NCBI GenBank assembly: GCA_937872005.1
Contig: CALMPQ010000398.1
Coordinates: 1 to 8,828 of the forward strand
Reading direction: 5' to 3'
Length of the DNA: 8,828 nucleotides
Source: an uncultured Propioniciclava sp.
GTDB taxonomy: Bacteria > Actinomycetota > Actinomycetes > Propionibacteriales > Propionibacteriaceae
The notes below the pieces were generated by a model. The model saw only the letters and a program-made list of their open reading frames with translations, had not been told where the DNA came from and did no database searches. The number at the start of each line of letters is the position of its first letter. The first letter of the stretch is position 1. Shown piece after piece: positions 1-5,614 of the stretch. Made by a program: the position numbers and the translations under genes.

Positions 1-2
1 AA

Positions 3-197
3 CCGGACCGCGTACTGACCGTCAATATTAAGGGCGCGGTGCTGGCCAGCGAGCGCGCTCGCGTGTTCACCGGGACGCCGGGCCAGGTCTCCGCCGGGCT
101 GCTGTCCGGCTTCATGAGTGCCGCTGCCGGTGTCGGGGGCCCGGCGATCGTGTTGTACGCGGTGTCGACCGGCTGGTCGCACCGGGCGCTGGACTGA
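3..197 (+). pseudogene. TauE/SafE-family permease fragment, cut at both ends in this window
   Basis: An open frame already running at the window edge encodes about 64 residues ending in TGA at 195-197. It contains the stretch GLLSGFMSAAAGVGGPAIVL, which is typical of the TauE/SafE membrane permeases (putative sulfite/sulfonate or anion exporters) where the second half of the protein repeats the Gly-rich GxGGP motif at the start of a membrane helix. In intact members two or more further helices follow this motif, with a sequence of the type W-x-H-R-x-F-x-A-T. Here the frame instead ends after GWSHRALD, so the C-terminal third is missing. The stop falls where the opposing lipoprotein pseudogene also loses its identity. 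I infer truncation by a deletion or rearrangement; a chimeric assembly join is the alternative. The 5' part lies outside the window, so the upstream state is unknown. Confidence 0.7.
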
Positions 198-728
198 CCA
201 CCTGCACCTCGCTGGTTCCCGCGGGGAGCGCCGGGTAGCTCGCGAACATGGCCCGGGGCTCGGCAGCGAGCTCGTGGGGCTGGGCCACCAGCGGCATGGA
301 GTCGTTCACGTTGCCATACATCAGGGTGCGGGTGGGCTGCAGTTCGCGGTCGCCGGCCTTGAGGATGGGGGCCCACCCGGTCACGCGGCGCAGCGCGTCA
401 TCGTAGGAGGCTCCCGACGGGTGGGTGAGGCCGAAGGTGACAACCGTGGACGTGTCGGTGGCACGTACCTCGAAGAGGTGGAGCGTGGAGCCGGCCAGCG
501 ACCCCTCCTGCGTGACGGCGGGTGCACTGGCGGCCACCGTCGTCAGGGGGGGATGCGCCCGAGCGCACCAGGTCGAGCCGCACCCACCTGATCGTCGGGT
601 CCGGCCGACGCGGACGCCGCGACCGTGGTCGGCGCTGCGGGGGGCGGCTCCGGATCGGAAGGCGTGGCGGTGCAGGAGCCCACAGCGAGGGCGAGGGCGA
701 GCGCGGGGGCAGCGAGCAGACGATTCAC
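198..728 (-). pseudogene. Lipoprotein pseudogene with two frameshifts and a missing 3' end
   Basis: A GTG at 728, 8 bases after a perfect AGGAGG, opens a typical lipoprotein signal peptide: VNR, a hydrophobic Leu/Ala stretch, then lipobox VGSC, followed by a Pro/Ala/Thr-rich linker. That frame dies at 543 (ending LGRIPP). Coherent sequence continues in other frames: VRLDLVRSGASP from about 583, then LTTVAASAPAVTQEG through TLHLFEVRATDTSTVVTFGL and LPAGTSEVQVV. Removing one base near 581-588 (minus-strand GGTGGG) and one from the seven-G run at 546-552 joins all three parts into a single exported protein of roughly 175 residues. Past about 205 the frame reads antisense through the TauE fragment, so the true end is lost. 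Family not recognised; secretion and lipid anchoring are inferred from the lipobox. Both lesions lie in or beside G/C runs, so sequencing error is an alternative to real decay. It lies 49 bases downstream of the DUF885 gene on the same strand. Confidence 0.65.
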
Positions 729-736
729 GAACGCGA

Positions 737-742
737 CCTCCT
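737..742 (-). promoter_or_regulatory. Shine-Dalgarno site of the lipoprotein pseudogene
   Basis: Reads AGGAGG on the minus strand, 8 bases before the GTG at 728. It fixes the start at the beginning of the signal peptide rather than at codons further upstream in the same frame. Its outer two bases are part of the hairpin at 741-756, so folding could hinder ribosome access. Confidence 0.75.
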
Positions 743-756
743 GGGGGAGACCCCAG
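741..756 (-). other. Short hairpin between the DUF885 gene and the lipoprotein pseudogene
   Basis: CTGGGG and CCCCAG form a perfect 6-base stem with a 4-base loop in the 49-base gap between the two minus-strand genes. No T-run follows it, so it is a poor intrinsic terminator. It touches the ribosome binding site of the downstream gene, so a translational effect, an RNA-processing role or chance are all possible. Confidence 0.35.
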
Positions 757-777
757 CCTAACCCGCGGACGTGCGCC

Positions 778-2460
778 TCAGCCGACCAGCGCACCCCGCA
801 AGACGTCCAAGGGCAGCGACCCCGAGTTCAGGGCGCGCGAATGGAAGTCCTTCAGCGAGAACTCCTCGCCCCGGCTCTCCGCGGCCGCAGCGGCCTCGGC
901 GCGGATCTGCTCCCACAGTAGCTGTCCGACCTTGTAGGACGGCGCCTGCCCCGGCCAGCCGAGGTAGCGGTTGAGCTCGAAGCGCAGGAAGCCCTCGTCC
1001 ATGTTCACGTTGTCGACCAGCAGCTGCCACGCCTTGTCGGCGTCCCAGGTGCCGCCGCCGTACTGCTGGAATGCGGGCTTGCCGAGGTGGACGCCGAGGT
1101 CCAGCACCACGCGCGTGGCCCGCAGCCGCTGGGCGTCCAGCATGCCGAACCGATCACCAGGGTCGGTCAGGAAGCCGAACTCCTCCATGAGTCGCTCGGC
1201 GTACAGCGCCCAGCCCTCGCCGTGGCCCGACAGCCAGCAGATCTGGCGGCGCCAGGTGTTGAGCTCGGCGGCGTTGTACACGGCTTGGCCCAGCTGCAGG
1301 TGGTGCCCGGGGACGCCCTCGTGGTACACGGTCGTCTTCTCCCGCCACGTGTTGAACGTGGTCACGCCCGGCGGGACGCTCCACCACATCCGGCCCGGGC
1401 GGCTGAAGTCGTCGGTCGGGCCGGTGTAGTAGATGCCGCCGCTCTGGGTCGGCGCGATCATGCATTCCAGCGCGTGCAGCGGCGCGGGGATGTCGAAGTG
1501 CACCCCGTCCAGCGCCGCGATCGCCGCGTCGGAGGTCTCCTGCATCCACGCCTTCAGCGCCGCGGTGCCCTCGAGTTGGCGGGCCGGGTCGCGGTCGAGC
1601 GCGGCCACGGCGTCCGAGACGGATGCCCCGGGCCCGGCGATCTCCCGGGCCAGCGCCTCCTGCTCGGCGGTCACCCGGGCGAGTTCCTCGACGCCCCACG
1701 CGTAGGTCTCGTCGAGGTCGATGCTCGCGCCGACGAACAGCCGCGACATGCGCTGGTAGTACTCGCGCCCGGCGGCGTCCTCGGCGCGGGCGGCCGGGAC
1801 CAGTTCGGTGCGCAGGAAGTCGGCGAGGCGTCCATAGGCCTCACGGGCCGCAGCGGCACCGGCCGCCAGTTCGCCCGCCAGGCCGGCATCGGGGGCGGCG
1901 CCATCCGGCTCGGCCCCCGTCGCGAACGTCGTGAAGAAGGACGCCTCGGGGTCGGCCAGGCCAGCCGACTCGGCGACGGCGAGCTCCACCTGCCGGATCG
2001 CCGGGGTGTTGCCCGCCGCGATGCCCGCGCGCAGGGTCTCGACGTACCCGTCGAGCGCGGCGGGCAGCGCGGACATGCGCCCCGCGATGGTGCCCCAGTG
2101 CTCCACGGTGGCGTGCGGCATCAGGTCGAAGATGTCACGCATTGCCTGGAGAGGGGAGGCGATGTTGTTCAGATCACGCAGGTGGTCGCCGGCCTCGAAC
2201 GACTCCAGCTCCAGGCCCAGGCGGTCCCGCATCGCGGCCACGGTCACCTCGTCGGTGGCGTCGACCGGGGTGGCGGCGTCCAGGCGAGCGAGGGTTGCGC
2301 GGTTGAGCTCGGCCAGTGCGGCGTGGCCGGCGGGGGAGAAGTCGTCCATGAGGTGGTCGCGCCCGGGCACGCCCAGCATGGTGGCCAACAGGGGGCTGAG
2401 GTCGACCAGCGCGCGGGTGTGGTCCTCGGCGATCGCGTCGACCGGAGTTGCGTCTCTCAC
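778..2460 (-). CDS. DUF885-family metallopeptidase-like protein
   Basis: 560 residues, close to the usual length of DUF885 (PF05960) proteins, which have a zinc-peptidase-like (gluzincin) fold but mostly no assigned substrate. The diagnostic YHEGVPGHHLQ motif is present, with the HExxPGH core at residues 380-386 (H380, E381, H386). It is followed by SGHGEGWALYAE with E415, the likely third metal ligand. The rest is alpha-helical and rich in Ala, Glu and Asp. No signal peptide or membrane segment is seen, so it should act in the cytoplasm. The start is GTG at 2460. No convincing ribosome binding site precedes it, but TACGGT lies 7 bases upstream, which suits a leaderless transcript. It is divergent from the GDPD gene across 94 bases and runs toward the broken lipoprotein gene. 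A dipeptidase or oligopeptidase role is inferred from fold only. Confidence 0.9.
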   Translation of the reverse strand: MRDATPVDAIAEDHTRALVDLSPLLATMLGVPGRDHLMDDFSPAGHAALAELNRATLARLDAATPVDATDEVTVAAMRDRLGLELESFEAGDHLRDLNNIASPLQAMRDIFDLMPHATVEHWGTIAGRMSALPAALDGYVETLRAGIAAGNTPAIRQVELAVAESAGLADPEASFFTTFATGAEPDGAAPDAGLAGELAAGAAAAREAYGRLADFLRTELVPAARAEDAAGREYYQRMSRLFVGASIDLDETYAWGVEELARVTAEQEALAREIAGPGASVSDAVAALDRDPARQLEGTAALKAWMQETSDAAIAALDGVHFDIPAPLHALECMIAPTQSGGIYYTGPTDDFSRPGRMWWSVPPGVTTFNTWREKTTVYHEGVPGHHLQLGQAVYNAAELNTWRRQICWLSGHGEGWALYAERLMEEFGFLTDPGDRFGMLDAQRLRATRVVLDLGVHLGKPAFQQYGGGTWDADKAWQLLVDNVNMDEGFLRFELNRYLGWPGQAPSYKVGQLLWEQIRAEAAAAAESRGEEFSLKDFHSRALNSGSLPLDVLRGALVG

Positions 2461-2467
2461 CCGCCGA

Positions 2468-2473
2468 ACCGTA
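2468..2473 (-). promoter_or_regulatory. Candidate -10 element of a leaderless DUF885 transcript
   Basis: TACGGT on the minus strand matches TANNNT and ends 7 bases before the GTG at 2460, so transcription would begin at or next to the start codon. No good -35 hexamer is visible at the usual distance, so the call rests on position and on the same layout at two other genes in this window. Confidence 0.35.
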
Positions 2474-2514
2474 GCCGGTCGGATGCCGAATCCTGGCCGT
2501 CACGGTGTCGTTTC

Positions 2515-2537
2515 GTTCACCCAACTGTTCACTCGGC
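2515..2537 (+). promoter_or_regulatory. Pho-box-like direct repeat upstream of the GDPD gene
   Basis: Two units, GTTCACCCAAC (2515-2525) and GTTCACTCGGC (2527-2537), share GTTCAC and begin 12 bases apart. They end 17 bases before the GDPD start codon. Streptomyces PhoP boxes consist of direct repeats of an 11-base unit beginning GTTCACC, and GDPD genes (glpQ1, glpQ2) belong to that phosphate-starvation regulon. The resemblance plus the matching gene function suggests phosphate control. Against it, the spacing is 12 rather than 11 and only two units are clear. The site lies in the shared region with the divergent DUF885 gene and could affect both. Confidence 0.4.
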
Positions 2538-2545
2538 CCTGCCAC

Positions 2546-2557
2546 CATGGCGCCATG
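2546..2557. repeat. 12-base perfect palindrome across the GDPD start codon
   Basis: CATGGCGCCATG is a perfect palindrome ending on the G of the GDPD ATG, and it also contains an out-of-frame ATG at 2547. It could be a protein-binding site, a small RNA hairpin at the translation start, or chance; nothing further supports one reading. Confidence 0.3.
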
Positions 2558-3271
2558 ACCTCTGTGTGGGCCCACCGCGGCGCGAGCGGTTACGCGCCCG
2601 AGAACACCCTTCCCGCCTTCGAGCTGGCCCTGGAACAGGGCGCCGACGGCTTCGAACTCGACGTCCAGCTCACCCGTGACGACGAGGTCGTCGTCATCCA
2701 CGACGAGACGCTCGAGCGCACCACCGACGGCCATGGTTGGGTCGCCGACCACAGCCTCGAGGATCTGAAGAAGCTCGACGCCAGTTACGGCCACGAGAAG
2801 TTCGCCGGCACGCGCATCCCGACCCTGGCCGAGGTGTGCGCCCTGGTCGGGGACACGGTGACGACGTTGAACATCGAGCTGAAGAACTCCCGGATGGCCT
2901 ACAAGGGGCTCGAGGAGCGCGTGCTCGAGATCGTCGAAGAACATGACATGACCCATCGGGTGGTCGTGTCGTCGTTCAACCACTACTCCCTGCGCCACCT
3001 CGTGGGGCTTGGCAGCGAACTCCCGCTCGGTGCGCTGTACTCCGAGCCGCTGTGGAAGCCGTGGCAGTACGCCAACAAGCTCGGGGCGACGGCGATCCAC
3101 CCCTCGCTGGCGGCGACGCGCCGCAAGATCGTCGAGAAGAGCCACGAGAACGACCTCGCCGTGCACGTCTGGACCGTCAACGAGCCCGACGACCTCAAGC
3201 GCATGATCTCCCTCGACGTGGACGCCGTGATCACCAACTACCCCAACGTCGCCCGCGCGCTGATCGGCTGA
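2555..3271 (+). CDS. Glycerophosphodiester phosphodiesterase (GDPD), cytosolic, UgpQ-like
   Basis: Hydrolyses glycerophosphodiesters from phospholipid breakdown to sn-glycerol 3-phosphate and an alcohol. The 238-residue protein is one GDPD domain (PF03009) of the usual length for the cytosolic form. HRG (H7-G9) and APENT (14-18) open the barrel; FELDVQLTRD supplies metal ligands E34 and D36; VVVIHDETLERTTDG holds the second catalytic histidine H49; LNIELK holds E108 and K110; the end has HVWTVNEPDDL and DAVITNYP. No signal peptide is seen, so substrates must be imported or come from lipid turnover. ATG 2555 is chosen because it directly precedes the VWAHRG strand; the nearby ATG at 2547 is out of frame. 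The ribosome binding site is weak. The GTTCAC repeat upstream hints at phosphate regulation. The MFS gene begins 34 bases downstream and may be co-transcribed. Confidence 0.95.
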   Translation: MTSVWAHRGASGYAPENTLPAFELALEQGADGFELDVQLTRDDEVVVIHDETLERTTDGHGWVADHSLEDLKKLDASYGHEKFAGTRIPTLAEVCALVGDTVTTLNIELKNSRMAYKGLEERVLEIVEEHDMTHRVVVSSFNHYSLRHLVGLGSELPLGALYSEPLWKPWQYANKLGATAIHPSLAATRRKIVEKSHENDLAVHVWTVNEPDDLKRMISLDVDAVITNYPNVARALIG

Positions 3272-3293
3272 GGCCACGGACGCGCCCACCCGC

Positions 3294-3299
3294 TACCGT
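3294..3299 (+). promoter_or_regulatory. Candidate -10 element just upstream of the MFS gene
   Basis: TACCGT (TANNNT type) ends 6 bases before the GTG at 3306, and no Shine-Dalgarno sequence lies between. This fits a leaderless transcript starting at the MFS gene in addition to any read-through from the GDPD gene. A -35 hexamer is not evident. Confidence 0.35.
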
Positions 3300-3305
3300 G
3301 CGCAG

Positions 3306-4589
3306 GTGGGCATCGGGTCGCGACTGAGGAGCGTGCTGGCGGACACCCGTCCGTTGAAGCAGCCGGACTTCCGGCGACTCTGGTCGGCGAACATCATCAC
3401 GGTGATCGGCGCCCAGCTCACGGTGGTCGCCGTGCCGGCCCAGATCTACGCGATCACCGGGAGCTCGGGCATGGTCGGTCTCACCGGGCTGTTCGGCCTC
3501 GTGCCGCTGGTGGTCTTCGGCCTCTGGGGCGGCGCCCTGGCCGACCACGTCGACCGGCGCACCCTGCTCGAGGTCTCGACGATCGGTCTGGTCGTCACCT
3601 CGGCGCTGTTCGCGCTGCAGGCCTTCCTGCAGTGGAACAACGTCTGGGTGTTATTGGTGCTCTTCGCGTTGCAGCAGGCGTTCTTCGCGATCAACCAGCC
3701 GACCCGCACGGCGATCCTGCCCAAGTTGCTGCCCGCCGAGCAGTTGCCGGCCGCGAACGCGCTCAACATGACGGTCTTCTCGGCGGGCGCGATCGCCGGG
3801 CCGTTGGTGGGTGGCGCGCTGATCCCGGTACTGGGCTGCGCCTGGCTCTACCTCGTCGACACCATCACCCTGTTCGCCACGCTCTACGCCGTGTGGCGCC
3901 TGCCCCGCCTGCCGGTCGACAACCCCCAGGGCAGCCCGGGCCTGCGCGCCGTCTGGGACGGCCTGGTCTACCTGGGCGCCCACAAGATCCTGCTGGTGAG
4001 CTTCGTCGTCGACATCATCGCGATGGTCTTCGGCATGCCGCGGGCCCTGTTCCCGCAGATGGCGCACGAGTCGTTCGGTGGCCCCGCCGAGGGCGGCCTC
4101 GCCTTCGCCCTGCTGTTCGCCGGCATCCCCGCCGGCGCGGTGCTGGGTGGGGTGCTCGGCGGCTGGGTCTCCCGGGTCAAACGGGAGGGGCTCGCCATCA
4201 TGTGGGCCATCGCCGTCTGGGGTGCCGCCATGGCGGTCATGGGGGTCGCGGTCGGCCTCGCTCCCATGGCCACGGGCGCGATGCTCGGTCTGGCGCTGGC
4301 CATGCTCGTGGTGGGCGGTGCCGCCGACATGGCCTCCGCGGCCTTCCGGCAGTCGTTGTTGCTGGGTGCGACCGACGACGCCGTCCGCGGTCGCCTCCAA
4401 GGGGTCTTCATCGTCGTTGTGGCCGGGGGCCCGCGCATCGCCGACATCGTGCACGGCGGCGCGGCCGAGGTCGTCGGGACGGCCGTGGCGACCGCAGCTG
4501 GGGGCGTCCTCGTGCTCGTGGGGATCGGGCTGGTCGCGCTGCTCTACCCGCGCTTCCACCGCTTCCAGCTCAGCGATCGAGCCCGATGA
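3306..4589 (+). CDS. MFS transporter, EntS/MFS_3-type exporter
   Basis: A 427-residue protein with alternating hydrophobic stretches consistent with twelve membrane helices. After a cytoplasmic N-terminus and the PDFRRLW segment (20-26, typical of this group), the loop between helices 2 and 3 carries the MFS signature GGALADHVDRRTLL (75-88). The segment with NQPTRTAILPKLLP and QLPAANALN matches the family of EntS-like and macrolide-type exporters (MFS_3, PF05977), with GPLVGGALI following. These proton-driven pumps export siderophores, drugs or other small molecules; the substrate here cannot be told from sequence. GTG at 3306 is chosen because it is the first in-frame start before the conserved N-terminus and has TACCGT 6 bases upstream. 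The gene lies 34 bases after the GDPD gene. Its last 20 bases overlap the 3' end of the opposing GNAT gene. Confidence 0.9.
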   Translation: MGIGSRLRSVLADTRPLKQPDFRRLWSANIITVIGAQLTVVAVPAQIYAITGSSGMVGLTGLFGLVPLVVFGLWGGALADHVDRRTLLEVSTIGLVVTSALFALQAFLQWNNVWVLLVLFALQQAFFAINQPTRTAILPKLLPAEQLPAANALNMTVFSAGAIAGPLVGGALIPVLGCAWLYLVDTITLFATLYAVWRLPRLPVDNPQGSPGLRAVWDGLVYLGAHKILLVSFVVDIIAMVFGMPRALFPQMAHESFGGPAEGGLAFALLFAGIPAGAVLGGVLGGWVSRVKREGLAIMWAIAVWGAAMAVMGVAVGLAPMATGAMLGLALAMLVVGGAADMASAAFRQSLLLGATDDAVRGRLQGVFIVVVAGGPRIADIVHGGAAEVVGTAVATAAGGVLVLVGIGLVALLYPRFHRFQLSDRAR

Positions 4590-5220
4590 ACCGTCGCAAC
4601 GCCGGGACGCCCTCGACGGCGATCGGCTCGCCGCGCACGAAGTCCTCGGGCAGCAGCAGCAACCGCCGTGTGACCGCACGCGTGCCGCGCGGCTTCGACC
4701 AACTGATGCCGTTGTCGCGGTAGCCGAGCTTCTCGCTGACCCGGAGCGAGGCGGGGTTGTCGGTGAAGGCCGCCGAGGTGATGAACTCGAAATCGAGGTG
4801 GTCGAACAGGAAGGCGCACAGGGCCTGCCGCATGGCGAAACCGATGCCGCGTCGCTGGAACCGCTGGCCGAGCCACGAGCCGGTCTCGCCGAACCGGAAC
4901 GTCAGGAAGTCCTGCGTCGCCACGCCCTGGACGCCCACCACTTCGCCCTCCCAGAGCGCGCAGAGGTCGAGTGACCACGCGTCCTTGTTCCACGTGGCGA
5001 TGCCGCGGCTCCACCATTGGATGTAGTTGATCGGGAGGTCGTCGGCGGACGCGTCGGTCCACGGGAAGCAGAACGGCATGCGGTCGGGCTGGTGGATGCC
5101 CCCGCGGACGACGTCCAGCAGCGCGAGCACCTCGGTGTCGCCGATGCCGCGCAGTTCGAGGGGGCCGCAGGTGATGCGGATCCCGAGCGGGGGGAAGATC
5201 TCCGCCAAGCGTGGATCCAT
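4570..5220 (-). CDS. GNAT family N-acetyltransferase, RimJ/RimL-like
   Basis: Transfers an acetyl group from acetyl-CoA to an amine; the acceptor is unknown. The 216-residue protein resembles the RimJ/RimL branch (PF13302, protein or small-molecule N-acetyltransferases). The core strand ETGSWLGQRFQRRGIGFAMR includes the acetyl-CoA pyrophosphate-binding loop Q-R-R-G-I-G (122-127). TDNPASLRVSEKLGY (153-167) is the classic motif-B end, with N155, S158 and LGY. An N-terminal stretch rich in Pro and Trp (FCFPWTD, YIQWWSRG) probably shapes the acceptor site. ATG 5220 is supported by GGAGG 8 bases upstream. The upstream small acidic gene ends 29 bases before this start on the same strand, so the two are likely one operon. 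The 3' end overlaps the convergent MFS gene by 20 bases. Confidence 0.92.
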   Translation of the reverse strand: MDPRLAEIFPPLGIRITCGPLELRGIGDTEVLALLDVVRGGIHQPDRMPFCFPWTDASADDLPINYIQWWSRGIATWNKDAWSLDLCALWEGEVVGVQGVATQDFLTFRFGETGSWLGQRFQRRGIGFAMRQALCAFLFDHLDFEFITSAAFTDNPASLRVSEKLGYRDNGISWSKPRGTRAVTRRLLLLPEDFVRGEPIAVEGVPALRRFIGLDR

Positions 5221-5221
5221 G

Positions 5222-5234
5222 GGGAGATCCTCCC
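5222..5234 (-). promoter_or_regulatory. GNAT ribosome binding site within a small hairpin
   Basis: GGAGG (5229-5233, minus strand) lies 8 bases before the ATG at 5220 and fixes that start. It sits in GGGAG-N3-CTCCC, a 5-base stem that would pair the Shine-Dalgarno with the bases right before the start codon. Some restraint on translation is possible, but the stem is short. Confidence 0.5.
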
Positions 5235-5249
5235 ACGCTCAGGGGCGGC

Positions 5250-5495
5250 TCACCAGCCGCCGCCACCTCCGCCGCCGGCCGCGTCAGGGCGGCCCTGGCC
5301 GTCGGAATCGTCGGACTCCTCGCGCTCGACGGTGCCGTCGGAGCTGACGGCGAACGCCGAATCGGTCGGTGCGTCAGCGGTGTCGGTCACGTCGTCGTGC
5401 AGCATCTTCTGGGCCTTCTCGTCGGAGACCGGGCCATCCACGGTGGAGTCGCCAAAGCCCGAAGCGATGTCCCCGCCGTCCTTCTTCTCAGCCAT
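5250..5495 (-). CDS. Small acidic, probably disordered protein with Gly7-Trp tail
   Basis: 81 residues, not recognised as a named family. It begins MAEKKDGGDIASGFGD and is rich in Asp, Glu, Ser and Thr with few hydrophobic residues, so it is probably unfolded and cytoplasmic; no signal peptide or membrane segment is seen. It ends PDAA, then seven glycines and a terminal tryptophan, an unusual tail. The seven Gly codons are mixed (GGC, GGA, GGT), which argues for a selected peptide tail rather than recent slippage in one repeated triplet. AAGGGG lies 8 bases before the ATG at 5495 and supports the start. It is upstream of and probably co-transcribed with the GNAT gene (29-base gap), and divergent from padR. 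Whether it is a partner or substrate of the acetyltransferase is only a guess. Codon use (GC-rich third positions) matches the neighbours, which supports a real gene. Confidence 0.75.
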   Translation of the reverse strand: MAEKKDGGDIASGFGDSTVDGPVSDEKAQKMLHDDVTDTADAPTDSAFAVSSDGTVEREESDDSDGQGRPDAAGGGGGGGW

Positions 5496-5576
5496 GAGGT
5501 GTTCCCCTTCTCTCGTCGGTTGGCGTCAAGGCTAGTCAGACGCCCCTGCGGAGGGCGATCCCGGGCCTCACCGAGA

Positions 5577-5589
5577 TGCTTGTCAAGCA
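5577..5589. promoter_or_regulatory. Candidate operator 1 of padR: 13-base perfect inverted repeat
   Basis: TGCTTG-T-CAAGCA is a perfect palindrome with a one-base centre that covers the -35 hexamer of the padR promoter. A dimeric PadR repressor bound here would block RNA polymerase, which suits the autoregulation common in this family. Confidence 0.5.
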
Positions 5590-5608
5590 AGGTACTCGGT
5601 GGTACCCT
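5580..5608 (+). promoter_or_regulatory. padR promoter, leaderless
   Basis: TTGTCA (5580-5585, one mismatch to TTGACA), a 17-base spacer, and TACCCT (5603-5608) form the best sigma-70-type promoter in the window. The -10 ends 6 bases before the ATG at 5615 and no ribosome binding site intervenes, so the mRNA probably begins at the start codon. Confidence 0.7.
5591..5606. promoter_or_regulatory. Candidate operator 2 of padR: GGTAC-N6-GTACC
   Basis: A perfect 5-base inverted repeat with a 6-base centre overlaps the padR -10 element. An outer inverted repeat, CACCGAG (5569-5575) and CTCGGTG (5595-5601), also flanks the promoter. The nested symmetry points to dimer binding, most simply by PadR itself. 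Confidence 0.45.
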
Positions 5609-5614
5609 AACTGC

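Noticed and set aside
1087..2679. 530-codon plus-strand open frame
   Set aside because: It is antisense to the DUF885 gene, whose HEGVPGHH motif and full-length match are clear. The plus-strand product is Gly/Arg-rich with no recognisable motif, typical of a shadow frame in high-GC DNA.
2174..3289. 371-codon minus-strand frame antisense to the GDPD gene
   Set aside because: The plus-strand GDPD has all catalytic motifs. The minus-strand product has none and also runs into the DUF885 gene out of frame.
3632..4723. Overlapping plus-strand frame inside the MFS gene and antisense to the GNAT gene
   Set aside because: Extremely Arg/Gly/Pro-rich product without motifs; both underlying genes are well supported.
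5576..5614. Upstream in-frame ATG at 5576 as the padR start
   Set aside because: It lies upstream of the -10 element, partly in the -35 region, and would add residues before the usual PadR N-terminus; ATG 5615 fits promoter and family.
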